Assembly (NCBI GenBank): GCA_041394265.1
Contig: JAWKIO010000005.1
Location: forward strand, 4,402,001 to 4,466,000
Length of the DNA: 64,000 nucleotides
Direction: 5' to 3'
From: Acidimicrobiales bacterium
Lineage (GTDB): Bacteria > Actinomycetota > Acidimicrobiia > Acidimicrobiales > SZUA-35
The notes beneath the pieces were generated by a model, which ran no database searches, was not told the origin of the DNA, and worked only from the letters and a program-made list of their open reading frames with translations. Positions 50,120-57,857 of the stretch are shown here, in pieces. Positions within the stretch are counted from its first letter, which is position 1. The number at the start of each line of letters is the position of its first letter. The translations under genes and the position numbers were made by a program.

Positions 50120-51664
50120 ATGAGCAGGGAGACGAACGACATGACGGTCACGACAACGGAGCCGACCGCCGGGGATCGGCCCACGACGGACGCGCCGACC
50201 GCTGCCGACGGGTGGCCGCTGATCGGACGCTACGGGCCGGTGCTGGGCCCGCTGATGCTGGCAGCGATCGGCCTCGTCGATCTCGGCCGCAAGGGGGTCT
50301 GGCTCGATGAGGCGTACACCTGGTCGATCGTCGATCAGCCGACCTTCTCCCGGTTCATCGACGCCCTCGACCTGACGGTCTCCAACATGTTCGGCTACAT
50401 GGCGATCGTCCGCCTCGTGGCCTCGGTCGGCGACGGTGCCGTGGCGTTGCGCCTGCCCTCGCTCATGTTCGCCGTGCTCACCGTGGTCGCCGTGTGGGCG
50501 ATCGCACGGCGAGTGGCCACCCCGAACGCCGCCGGCGCCGCGGCCCTCCTCGCCGGTGCCAGCGTCCCGCTCACGTTCTACGGACTCGAGGCGCGGTCGT
50601 ATGCCATGCTCGCCTGTTTGTCGGCGCTGAGCTGGCTCGTCCTGCTTCGCGCCCTCGATGATGATCGTCCCCGCCACTGGGTGCTGCTCGGTCTGGTGAC
50701 CTTCGGAGCGCTCTCGGCGCACGTGATCGCGCTGCTCGCACTGCCCTCGATCGGCGTTGTCGTGCTGATGCGGCACCGCATCGATCGCGCCCTCCTTCGG
50801 CTTCTGCCCACCGGTGCCGCCGCCGCCGTCTGTCTCGCGCTGATCGCGCTCTCGACGCCCCGAGACGCGGCCGGCTTCCCGCCGCCGCTCAGCCTGGAGG
50901 TCATCGTCCGGAGTGCCCGACTCCTCGCCGGCGACCACGGTGTCTTCACTCGCGACGGTTCCGGTTTCGTCTTGATGCTGTTGTTCCTCACCCTCTTTGC
51001 CCTTGCGGCCATCCGACAGCTCCAGGAGCGGCCCGATCGCAACGACCGGTCGTGGATCATCTGGATCTGGTTCCTCGGCCCGCCACTCACCACGCTCGTG
51101 GTCTCGGTGGTCGAACCGCTGCTGTGGCACCGCATGCTCATCGGTTCGCTGCCGGCGGCCTTCGTCATCGTCGGGACCTACCTCGCGGACACCCGGCGGC
51201 GCACCGTTGCGCTCGCGACGCTGTTCCTCATCGTGATCCTCGGGTTCGTGCGCACCGAACGCATCGCCGACGACGACCTGTGGGAATTCGAGGCGTTGGC
51301 CGGTGAGCTGCGTGAGCGGTCCCAGCCGGGCGACGTGCTGAGCTTCACCCAACCGTGGGAGCGAGTCGGACTCGACTACTACTTCCGAGACGAACCCGAT
51401 CGATTCGTGGCCGCACCCCCGATGGGCCCCGTGCTCGACTACGGCGAGATCACACAGAACGCCGAGCTCCTCACCGAGCGGGTTACCGGTGACCGCATCT
51501 GGCTGATCGATGGTGCCGACGGAGCACCGGTGTGGAAGGGCGACCTCCCGTCCGACGACGAGTTCGTCTTCGACGAGGCCGTCGACCTGCTCCCCGCATC
51601 GGCCACCCTCATCGACCGGTTCGAACTCGGACGTTTCAGCGTCCGGCTCTACGAAGTCGGCTGA
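50120..51664 (+). CDS. GT39-like membrane glycosyltransferase, paralogue
   Basis: 514 aa from ATG 50120, where GGAGG (50106-50110) is well placed. After a Thr-rich N-terminus it has GRKGVWLDEAYTWS (Asp63-Glu64), FYGLEARSYAMLACL and about ten membrane segments, ending in a soluble domain (FTQPWERVGLDYYF). It is a tandem paralogue of the preceding gene and translationally coupled to it. Its stop TGA (51662-51664) lies inside the first palindrome of the repeat array, so the array forms the immediate 3' end of the transcript. Confidence 0.83.
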   Translation: MSRETNDMTVTTTEPTAGDRPTTDAPTAADGWPLIGRYGPVLGPLMLAAIGLVDLGRKGVWLDEAYTWSIVDQPTFSRFIDALDLTVSNMFGYMAIVRLVASVGDGAVALRLPSLMFAVLTVVAVWAIARRVATPNAAGAAALLAGASVPLTFYGLEARSYAMLACLSALSWLVLLRALDDDRPRHWVLLGLVTFGALSAHVIALLALPSIGVVVLMRHRIDRALLRLLPTGAAAAVCLALIALSTPRDAAGFPPPLSLEVIVRSARLLAGDHGVFTRDGSGFVLMLLFLTLFALAAIRQLQERPDRNDRSWIIWIWFLGPPLTTLVVSVVEPLLWHRMLIGSLPAAFVIVGTYLADTRRRTVALATLFLIVILGFVRTERIADDDLWEFEALAGELRERSQPGDVLSFTQPWERVGLDYYFRDEPDRFVAAPPMGPVLDYGEITQNAELLTERVTGDRIWLIDGADGAPVWKGDLPSDDEFVFDEAVDLLPASATLIDRFELGRFSVRLYEVG

Positions 51665-51866
51665 TCGCAAGCGGTCAGCTGGACTTGCTGGGCTGATCGC
51701 AAGCGATCAGCTGTGTCGCTGGGCTGATCGCAAGCGATCAGCTGTGTCGCTGGGCTGATCGCAAGCGATCAGCTGTGTCGCTGGGCTGATCGCAAGCGAT
51801 CAGCTGTGTTGCTGGGCTGATCGCAAGCGATCAGCTGTGTTGCTGGGCTGATCGCAAGCGATCAGC
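51660..51866. repeat. array of seven 20-bp palindromes
   Basis: GCTGATCGCAAGCGATCAGC, a perfect 9-bp inverted repeat around AA, starts at 51660 (one mismatch), 51692, 51723, 51754, 51785, 51816 and 51847. Spacing is 32 nt, then 31 nt each time. Spacers are TGTGTCGCTGG or TGTGTTGCTGG, the first differing. The first copy contains the stop codon of the upstream plus-strand gene and the last contains that of the convergent minus-strand gene. It would fold into up to seven hairpins on either transcript. Function may be termination, mRNA protection or protein binding. Confidence 0.95.
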
Positions 51867-53361
51867 TGTGACCGAGGGCGGTCCATTCGGCAAAGGTCAG
51901 GGGCGTCGGCGAGGTCGGCCAAAGGAACGCCACCGACTCCTCGGTGCCGGCGAAGTCGTTGTTCGAGAACGTCACTTCGGGGGCGACGTTCTCGGTGTTG
52001 GGATGATTGCCGACGTCTTCGACTAGCAGCCCAACTCGACCGCCCGGCGCGTCCTCGCACCCGTCGGTGGTCGGGCCGAGCACGTTGTCGGTGATCGTCA
52101 GGTTGCGAGTGACCCACAGTCGGTCGGTGTCGGGAGTGACGGTCACCGCCCAGTGGGAGATGTCGCCCGAGAACCGGTTTCGATCGATCTGCTGCACCAG
52201 GACGGAGGACTCGGCGTTCGTGATCGTGTTGTTCGTCACGACGACGTCGCGTGACTCGGAGAGGAGCACGCCGACCCCGTCGGCCGGTGTGCAGGCGCCG
52301 TGCACATTGTCGATCACGTTGCCCTCGATCCTCGCGTTCTCGGACACCTCGTAGAAGATGGCAACGGCGCGACCACCGATGATGTTGTCGATCGAGTTGT
52401 CGCTGATCTCGATATTGGTGCACTGGATGTCGCACCAGATCACCGGTCCGACACCGGAGAATCGATTCACCGAGATCGAGCTGTCGTGCACGAAGCCGAG
52501 CTTGATCTGGCCGGATTCCCAGTTGGGCGGTACACGCTCGTCATGACTGTTGCCGACGATCTCGTTTCCGACGATCACCAGGTCGCCGACCGTGCCCCCA
52601 CCGATGCCGAGGTGACTGTTGCCGATGATCCGGTTGTCCTCGATCCGCATCGCCTCGCCCACGCTGATACCGGTACCGAGGTTGTCGTGGATGTGATTGC
52701 CGATGACGGTCCAACGAAGGCTGGAGGCTGCCTCGACGAGCACATCGGGAACCGCATCGATGTCGAGCTCGACATGGGGATGGACGACACCACCGCGCAC
52801 CGGTGCGCCTGAGCAGTCGGATCGGAACAGCTCGCAGCGCTGTTGACTCGCATAGCCGGTGATCTCGAGCCCTTCGATGGTGACGTCGTCGGCCTTGCGC
52901 TCAGCTGTCGTCGAGAACGCATGGGTGGTCTCCCCGAGGCCATCGAGCACGGTGCCCGGCACACCCTGGAAGTGCTGGCCGTCGAGGGGAATCACCGAGA
53001 AGCGCTCGAACCGTCCCGGTTCGAAGCAGATCGTGCGGCCGGCACCCGCGCCATCGACGACTGCCTGCGGGTCATCGCCCGGTCGGAGAGGGGCACACGG
53101 GGGCTCGGTCGTGGTGGTCGACCCGGTCGACGGCGGTGTCTCGGCGGCACCCGACGTGAGGTCGTCGCCTTGCTGCGGGCCGGTGGTGCCCGTTGTCTGG
53201 GAAGGCGAGCTCACTTCGTCGACGTCGCCCCTGGTGCAGGCACCCGCTGCGAGCATGACGAAGCTCAGCAGCAGCACCACGATGGCCAGGCGGTGTCTTC
53301 GAGGTGGGCGTCGCACCACGCCGTCGGGAGTCGCCTCGGCCCCGTTCGGTCCTGCGTTCAT
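51862..53361 (-). CDS. right-handed beta-helix lipoprotein
   Basis: 499 aa. A basic N-terminus and hydrophobic stretch end in LAAGAC, a lipobox-like site giving lipidation at Cys42. A Thr-rich linker is followed by CAPLRPGDDPQAVVDGAGAG and parallel beta-helix coils (VTIEGLEITGYASQQ, DNRIIGNSHLGIGGG, SVNRFSGVGPVIWCDIQC, NIEISDNSIDNIIGGR, VVVTNNTITNAESSV). The C-terminus LTFAEWTALGHS ends in the palindrome array. Around residue 308, WCDIQC followed by VAIFYEVSENARIEGN matches the 61374 protein. It is probably a membrane-tethered, glycan-active or glycan-binding protein. Confidence 0.85.
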   Translation of the reverse strand: MNAGPNGAEATPDGVVRRPPRRHRLAIVVLLLSFVMLAAGACTRGDVDEVSSPSQTTGTTGPQQGDDLTSGAAETPPSTGSTTTTEPPCAPLRPGDDPQAVVDGAGAGRTICFEPGRFERFSVIPLDGQHFQGVPGTVLDGLGETTHAFSTTAERKADDVTIEGLEITGYASQQRCELFRSDCSGAPVRGGVVHPHVELDIDAVPDVLVEAASSLRWTVIGNHIHDNLGTGISVGEAMRIEDNRIIGNSHLGIGGGTVGDLVIVGNEIVGNSHDERVPPNWESGQIKLGFVHDSSISVNRFSGVGPVIWCDIQCTNIEISDNSIDNIIGGRAVAIFYEVSENARIEGNVIDNVHGACTPADGVGVLLSESRDVVVTNNTITNAESSVLVQQIDRNRFSGDISHWAVTVTPDTDRLWVTRNLTITDNVLGPTTDGCEDAPGGRVGLLVEDVGNHPNTENVAPEVTFSNNDFAGTEESVAFLWPTSPTPLTFAEWTALGHS

Positions 53362-53452
53362 CGGATCGACTGTAGCCTCGGGGGTCGAGTGCTCCGGGTC
53401 GGTCCCCGTGACCCGCCGACCTGGTCAGACGGAACGAGCCGAGGACGACACC

Positions 53453-54466
53453 ATGATCACCCCCACCGATCCCGAGCGTCGTTCCGACCCCGCCGCTCAC
53501 ACGTCGCCTTCGCCGGTCGGTGAGGTCGCCCCGCTCGACGTGACGGTGTGCATTGCCACCTACCGACGCAATGACGAACTCGTTCGCCTGTTCTCCGGTC
53601 TTGCCGACGTTGCGCCCCCGAACGGGATGCTGCGATGGACCAGAACACTCGTGCTCGACAACAGCCCCGACGCCGGTGCCCGCGCCGTCGTCGCGGCCGG
53701 CTACGGCGACTTGAAGATCGACTACGTGCACGTGCCCGAGCCGGGCCTGTCCGCCGCACGGAATGCGGCGATCGACCACGCCGGCACCCCACTGGTTGCC
53801 TTTGTCGATGACGACGAGGTGCCAGCGCCTCAGTGGTTGGTCGAATTCGATCGCACCCTGCAGTCGTCACCCGATGCTGCGGCGGTGATGGGCCTGGTCA
53901 GCTACGTCTTCGAGACCCCGCTGCCCGCGTGGTTGGAGCAGACCGAGTTGTTCGAAGAGCCGACCCTGGTCGATGGGGCGGAGCCGGAGTACTTCGCCAC
54001 CGGGAATGCCCTACTGCGCACCGACCTGGTCGGATCGCTCGGGCCGTTGTTCGACCCGTTCTTCGGCCAGCTCGGCGGCGAGGACCACCATCTCGGCTTG
54101 CGGCTGTCGGCGGGTGGCCACCGCATCGTGTCCTCGCCCCGGGCGGTCGTCCACGAATACGTTCCCGCCGTCCGCACCGAGCCGCGTTGGGCGGCCCGCC
54201 GGTTGTTGCGCAAAGGCGGATCGCTGACCAGCACCGAACTCCTGCTGGCCGACGGCCTGCGGGCTCGCCTCGTGTGCCGGCTCCGTCATCTGTTTCGCGG
54301 CGGTGCCCGCTTTGCCGTGGGCGCCGCACTGATCCTGACCACCCCGATCGTGCCCGGTCGCACGGTGTGGCGCGGTGGGCGGTTCCTCTTGATGGGGGTG
54401 GGGGAGTGCGCGGCGGTGCTAGGCCGACCGGTCGGTGAGTACCGGCGGCTCACCTCGCCGAGCTGA
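53453..54466 (+). CDS. glycosyltransferase family 2 protein
   Basis: 337 aa from ATG 53453, GAGGACG upstream. LDVTVCIATYRRNDELVRLF, PGLSAARNAAIDHAG, LVAFVDDDEVPAPQW and YFATGNALLR with GGEDHHLGLRLS are the GT2 motifs. The tail LRHLFRGGARFAVGAALIL is amphipathic. It is a paralogue of the 45358 protein. The start lies 92 nt from the divergent lipoprotein gene, and the 3' end overlaps the convergent GT2 gene by 48 nt. Confidence 0.87.
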   Translation: MITPTDPERRSDPAAHTSPSPVGEVAPLDVTVCIATYRRNDELVRLFSGLADVAPPNGMLRWTRTLVLDNSPDAGARAVVAAGYGDLKIDYVHVPEPGLSAARNAAIDHAGTPLVAFVDDDEVPAPQWLVEFDRTLQSSPDAAAVMGLVSYVFETPLPAWLEQTELFEEPTLVDGAEPEYFATGNALLRTDLVGSLGPLFDPFFGQLGGEDHHLGLRLSAGGHRIVSSPRAVVHEYVPAVRTEPRWAARRLLRKGGSLTSTELLLADGLRARLVCRLRHLFRGGARFAVGAALILTTPIVPGRTVWRGGRFLLMGVGECAAVLGRPVGEYRRLTSPS

Positions 54467-55402
54467 GCGTGCCCTGTCGATCCGCTTCTTCGCCCAGCCG
54501 AGCGTCTTCAGCGGATCGAGCGCAGCGGCCGCGACCTTGGTCAGCCGGGACTTGGCGGTGCGACCGTCGATCTGGTCGATGATCGCCTGGCGGTAGAGCA
54601 CGCCCGAGACGGCCCGGGTCCGATCGAGCAGACCCATCCGACGTGACGACCGGTTGGCGAGGAACTCCTCCTGACTCACCACCGGCTTGCCGGCATCGAG
54701 CCGTCCAATCCGTTCTCGGGCGAAGGCCAAACCCTCCACCGATTGCCGTGATCCCCGCCAGGCACTGCTCGCCGGGTGTAGCCGGTAGGAGTACAGCACG
54801 TCGTCGAGCACGGCGAGCCGGGTCATGCGGCTGGCGTCGCCGAAGAAGCTCCAGTCCTCACCCGGACCGCTCCAGGAGTAGGCGAGACCATCACGGATCA
54901 GCGAGGTTCGGTACATGGTCGTCGCGTGGGAGATGGTGTGCCACCCTCGTTCCAGCCCAACGGTGATCGTTTCATGGTCGTTCGGCAATTGGGAGACGGG
55001 TCCGCCACCGTGATCGGTGATGAATTGGTACTGCGACCCGACGATGCCGATCTCGGGGTTGGCTTCGAGGAAGGCCACCTGGCGGGCGGCCCGTTCGGGG
55101 TGGATCAGGTCGTCGGCATCCATCCGCATGAGGTAGCGACCCCGAGCCTCCCGAAGCCAGCGGTTCACCGGCACGCCGAGACCGGCGTTCTCCTGGCGCT
55201 CGATTCGCAGGCGGTCGTCGTCGATGTCGGCAATGGACTCGAGTGAGCCGTCGGTCGAGCCGTCGTCGACAAGGATGATCTCGAGATCGGTGACGGTTTG
55301 CGCGAGCACCGATTCGACCGCAGCTCGGAGGTAGGGCCCCGGGTTGTGGGACGTCATCACGACGGAGACGAAGGGGTCGGCGTTCGCCGGGCGGTGGGTC
55401 AC
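54419..55402 (-). CDS. glycosyltransferase family 2 protein
   Basis: 327 aa. FVSVVMTSHNPGPYLRAAVES is the GT-A opening, IILVDDGSTDGSLESI and YLMRMDADDLIHPER give the nucleotide and D-x-D sites, and GEDWSFFGDASRM lies near the acceptor. GTG 55402 was chosen because it overlaps the stop of the WecB-like gene as GTGA, the junction used throughout this region. An in-frame extension to 55513 would run far into that gene. The basic C-terminus ends KKRIDRARSARRGEPP. It is likely co-expressed with the transferase upstream. Confidence 0.87.
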   Translation of the reverse strand: MTHRPANADPFVSVVMTSHNPGPYLRAAVESVLAQTVTDLEIILVDDGSTDGSLESIADIDDDRLRIERQENAGLGVPVNRWLREARGRYLMRMDADDLIHPERAARQVAFLEANPEIGIVGSQYQFITDHGGGPVSQLPNDHETITVGLERGWHTISHATTMYRTSLIRDGLAYSWSGPGEDWSFFGDASRMTRLAVLDDVLYSYRLHPASSAWRGSRQSVEGLAFARERIGRLDAGKPVVSQEEFLANRSSRRMGLLDRTRAVSGVLYRQAIIDQIDGRTAKSRLTKVAAAALDPLKTLGWAKKRIDRARSARRGEPPVLTDRSA

Positions 55403-56187
55403 GCCGAAGGTCGACTCACCATGGCTCGAGCGAGGTGCCACAGGAACTTCGAGTTGGTGATCAGGTAGCGCTTCCACAGCCGACCGGGCTCTTGACCCAG
55501 TCGGAAGAGCCACTGCAGGCCCAACCGTTGCATCCAGCTGGGTGGAGGTTCGAGGGTGCCGGCGCCGTAGTCGAAGGCGGCACCGACGGCCAACATCGCG
55601 GCGTTGACCTTCCCCTGGTGGTCGGCCACCCAGCGCTCCTGACGGGGACAGCCCCGGCCGACCAAGACGATGCCGGCCCCGGAAGCGTTGATCCGCTCGA
55701 TGTCGGCGAGGTCTTCTTCCGGAGTGGCGTCGCGAAACCGGTCGGGTTGCACGTCGAGGACCTTGGCGTCGGGATGGCGATCGTGGATGGCATCGACAAA
55801 GGCGTTGCAGGTGGCCTCGGTCGACCCGAACAGGTAGATCCCGATCCCGGTGGCAGCAGCGGCCTCGATGACCCGCCAGGTGAGTTCAGGTCCGTAGACA
55901 CGATCGTCGAGATCCGCGTGGTGGAGGAGGTTCAGGGCCCACCGCACCGGTTGGCCATCGGGCACGGCCATCGAGAGCGAGTTGACCTGGTCCCGGAAGG
56001 TGGGGTCGGCGACCGCTTCCATCAAGCCGTGCACCGCAAGCGCCGACAGGCCGAACGAGCGGTGAGCAAGCGCGGCTTCGATCACCGCATCAGTGGCATG
56101 CTCGTAGGTCGAGACCGTCACGTCGACGCCGAAGAGGTCGAGCCGTTGGCCAAGGGGAGTGGTGGTCGCCGCGGTCACGAGAGTCAT
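55399..56187 (-). CDS. WecB/TagA/CpsF family glycosyltransferase
   Basis: 262 aa from ATG 56187. VPDGQPVRWALNLLHHADL, IYLFGSTEATC, DRFRDATPEEDLADIE, VGRGCPRQERWVADHQGKV and VGAAFDYGAG match the 21599 protein almost residue for residue in the core, so the two arose by duplication. The long charged N-terminus of that paralogue is missing. The ribosome site is poor. It lies between menG/ubiE (97 nt upstream, same strand) and the GT2 gene it is coupled to. Confidence 0.9.
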   Translation of the reverse strand: MTLVTAATTTPLGQRLDLFGVDVTVSTYEHATDAVIEAALAHRSFGLSALAVHGLMEAVADPTFRDQVNSLSMAVPDGQPVRWALNLLHHADLDDRVYGPELTWRVIEAAAATGIGIYLFGSTEATCNAFVDAIHDRHPDAKVLDVQPDRFRDATPEEDLADIERINASGAGIVLVGRGCPRQERWVADHQGKVNAAMLAVGAAFDYGAGTLEPPPSWMQRLGLQWLFRLGQEPGRLWKRYLITNSKFLWHLARAMVSRPSA

Positions 56188-56284
56188 CCTGGCACAAGGT
56201 AGTAGCTCGCCGTGCCCGGCACGTGGAGTCGTCCTACCCGCTCCGCAAGGGAGAAGTGCCCAGGTCGGCGTGGACCCGGTCGGT

Positions 56285-56983
56285 TCATCGGCGAACGGCC
56301 GTGAGCAATTGGGCAATACCGCCGCTGAGCTGTCGGCGCTCCGGCTGGTCGAAGCCGGCCGCTGCGAGCATGTCGATCATCACACCGGGCTCGGGGAGGT
56401 ACGACACCGACCGGGGCAGGTAGGCGTACGCATCGCCGTCGGAGAGGAGACCACCGACTCGAGGGACGACATGGTTGAAGTAGATGCCGTGTCCCCAGGC
56501 CATGAGTCGGTTGTCGGGGGCGGAGACATCGACCAGCGCGATCCGCCCGCCGGATCGGACCACGCGGCGCAGCTCGGCGAAGAACGGCGGCAGTGCCACC
56601 AGGTTTCGCAGGGCGAACCCGCAGACTGCGGCGTCGACCGAGCCGGATGCGATCGGCAGGGCCAACAAATCGCCCTGCACCCGATCGTGGCGGCTCTGGG
56701 CGGCGGCGAGCATGCCGTAGCTCAGGTCGATCCCGACCGGATGGTGCCCCAGCGCCTCGAGCGCCACTGCGAAGTCGCCGGTGCCCGAAGCCAGGTCGAG
56801 CACGAGCGAGGACGGGGCGAGATCGAGCGACGCGAGCGTCGCCTTACGCCAACCGACATCCATCCGGAAGGTCAAGATCCGGTTGACGAGGTCGTAGCGC
56901 GGGGCGATGGTGTCGAACATCGTTTGCACCGCCTGCCGCTTCTGATCGCCCTGGGGGAGCTGGTCGGTCGGCATCTGCACCAT
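56285..56983 (-). CDS. menG: demethylmenaquinone methyltransferase (MenG/UbiE family)
   Basis: 232 aa. VQTMFDTIAPRYDLVNRILTF (19-39) and VLDLASGTGDFA (61-72) are the UbiE/COQ5 signatures; GFALRNL (motif II) and LVDVSAPDNRL follow. It uses S-adenosylmethionine to make menaquinone, the respiratory quinone of actinobacteria. Length is normal. It has no evident link to the glycan genes around it. It is divergent from the phosphatase gene at 57169. Confidence 0.92.
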   Translation of the reverse strand: MVQMPTDQLPQGDQKRQAVQTMFDTIAPRYDLVNRILTFRMDVGWRKATLASLDLAPSSLVLDLASGTGDFAVALEALGHHPVGIDLSYGMLAAAQSRHDRVQGDLLALPIASGSVDAAVCGFALRNLVALPPFFAELRRVVRSGGRIALVDVSAPDNRLMAWGHGIYFNHVVPRVGGLLSDGDAYAYLPRSVSYLPEPGVMIDMLAAAGFDQPERRQLSGGIAQLLTAVRR

Positions 56984-57168
56984 GGTCGGAGACTATCTGG
57001 CCCCTGCGTCCGCCCCATGACCGCCGTCGCCGTCCGCCGCCGGCGGCGCCGCCATCATCGCAGCGGTGTTCTGGTCGGGCCGATGTCTCAGCGGAGGCGT
57101 GGAATGGCCGATCAGATGGCAGATGGCAATACCGTGGTGGCTGCGACACCGAGGAGTGAAAGGCGTGG

Positions 57169-57726
57169 GTGCACGAGGTGGCTGATCAGAACGACGACCC
57201 GACGGCGAGCCGGCCGCAGATCCTTTTCGTCTGCACGGCGAACATCTGCCGCTCACCGGCGGCCGAGACGATCGCTCGTGACCGGTTTGGCGAAGCTCGA
57301 TTCCGCTTTCGGTCTGCCGGGTTCCTCGAGCATGGCCGACCGTTCGAACCCGACATGGCGAAGGCGGTCGCCAAGCTCGGCGTCGCTGTGCCTGGCGACC
57401 ATCGCTCGGCGGTGATCGATGCCGATCTCCTCGCCTCGTCGGCGCTCATCCTCACCATGGAAGCTCGGCATGTACAGAACATCGTGATCGAGGACGAACG
57501 TGCCTTCGAACGGGTTCTACCGCTCAAGGAAGCCGTCGAACTCATCGAACGGCGCGGCATCAACGGGCTCGACGGCTTGCTCGCTGCCATGGTCGATCGC
57601 GATCCCATGCGCTATCTCGATCGCCAATGGGACGTCGACGATCCCTACAAGCGAGGACGGCGTCACTACAAACGTTCCGCCGCCGAGATCCAGGAACTGA
57701 TCGGCAAAGCGATCGGCGCCCTCTGA
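57169..57726 (+). CDS. low-molecular-weight protein-tyrosine phosphatase
   Basis: 185 aa from GTG 57169, with AAAGG upstream (GTG 57178 is possible). VCTANICRSP (21-30) is the C-x5-R phosphate loop with nucleophile Cys22 and Arg28, and DDPY (157-160) supplies the general acid Asp158. It is longer than typical LMW phosphatases (about 150 aa) because of an insertion around DRDPMRYLDRQW. In polysaccharide systems such enzymes (Wzb, CpsB analogues) dephosphorylate BY-kinases. Two BY-kinases lie upstream in the window, so this is the likely partner (inference). Confidence 0.9.
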   Translation: MHEVADQNDDPTASRPQILFVCTANICRSPAAETIARDRFGEARFRFRSAGFLEHGRPFEPDMAKAVAKLGVAVPGDHRSAVIDADLLASSALILTMEARHVQNIVIEDERAFERVLPLKEAVELIERRGINGLDGLLAAMVDRDPMRYLDRQWDVDDPYKRGRRHYKRSAAEIQELIGKAIGAL

Positions 57727-57801
57727 CGAGCACGCGGCCGCCTCGCCTGCCGAGCCGCGTCCTTCCCGAACTGTCGAAACTCAAGCCCACCACCGCCATC
57801 C

Positions 57802-57839
57802 GTCGACACTGAAGCTCACTTCCGGGCTTCAGTCTCGAC
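57802..57839. terminator. bidirectional hairpin terminator
   Basis: GTCGACACTGAAGC (57802-57815) and GCTTCAGTCTCGAC (57826-57839) form a 14-bp stem with one mismatch and a 10-nt loop, between two convergent genes. A further GGGCTTCAGTCGTGAC (57853-57868) overlaps the minus-strand stop, echoing the right arm. There is no T-run. Confidence 0.6.
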
Positions 57840-57857
57840 CGTTCGCTGGGTTGGGCT

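Noticed and set aside
51660..51866. CRISPR array
   Set aside because: The unit is a 20-bp palindrome with 11-12 nt spacers that are almost identical. CRISPR spacers are longer and differ from each other, and no cas gene is present.
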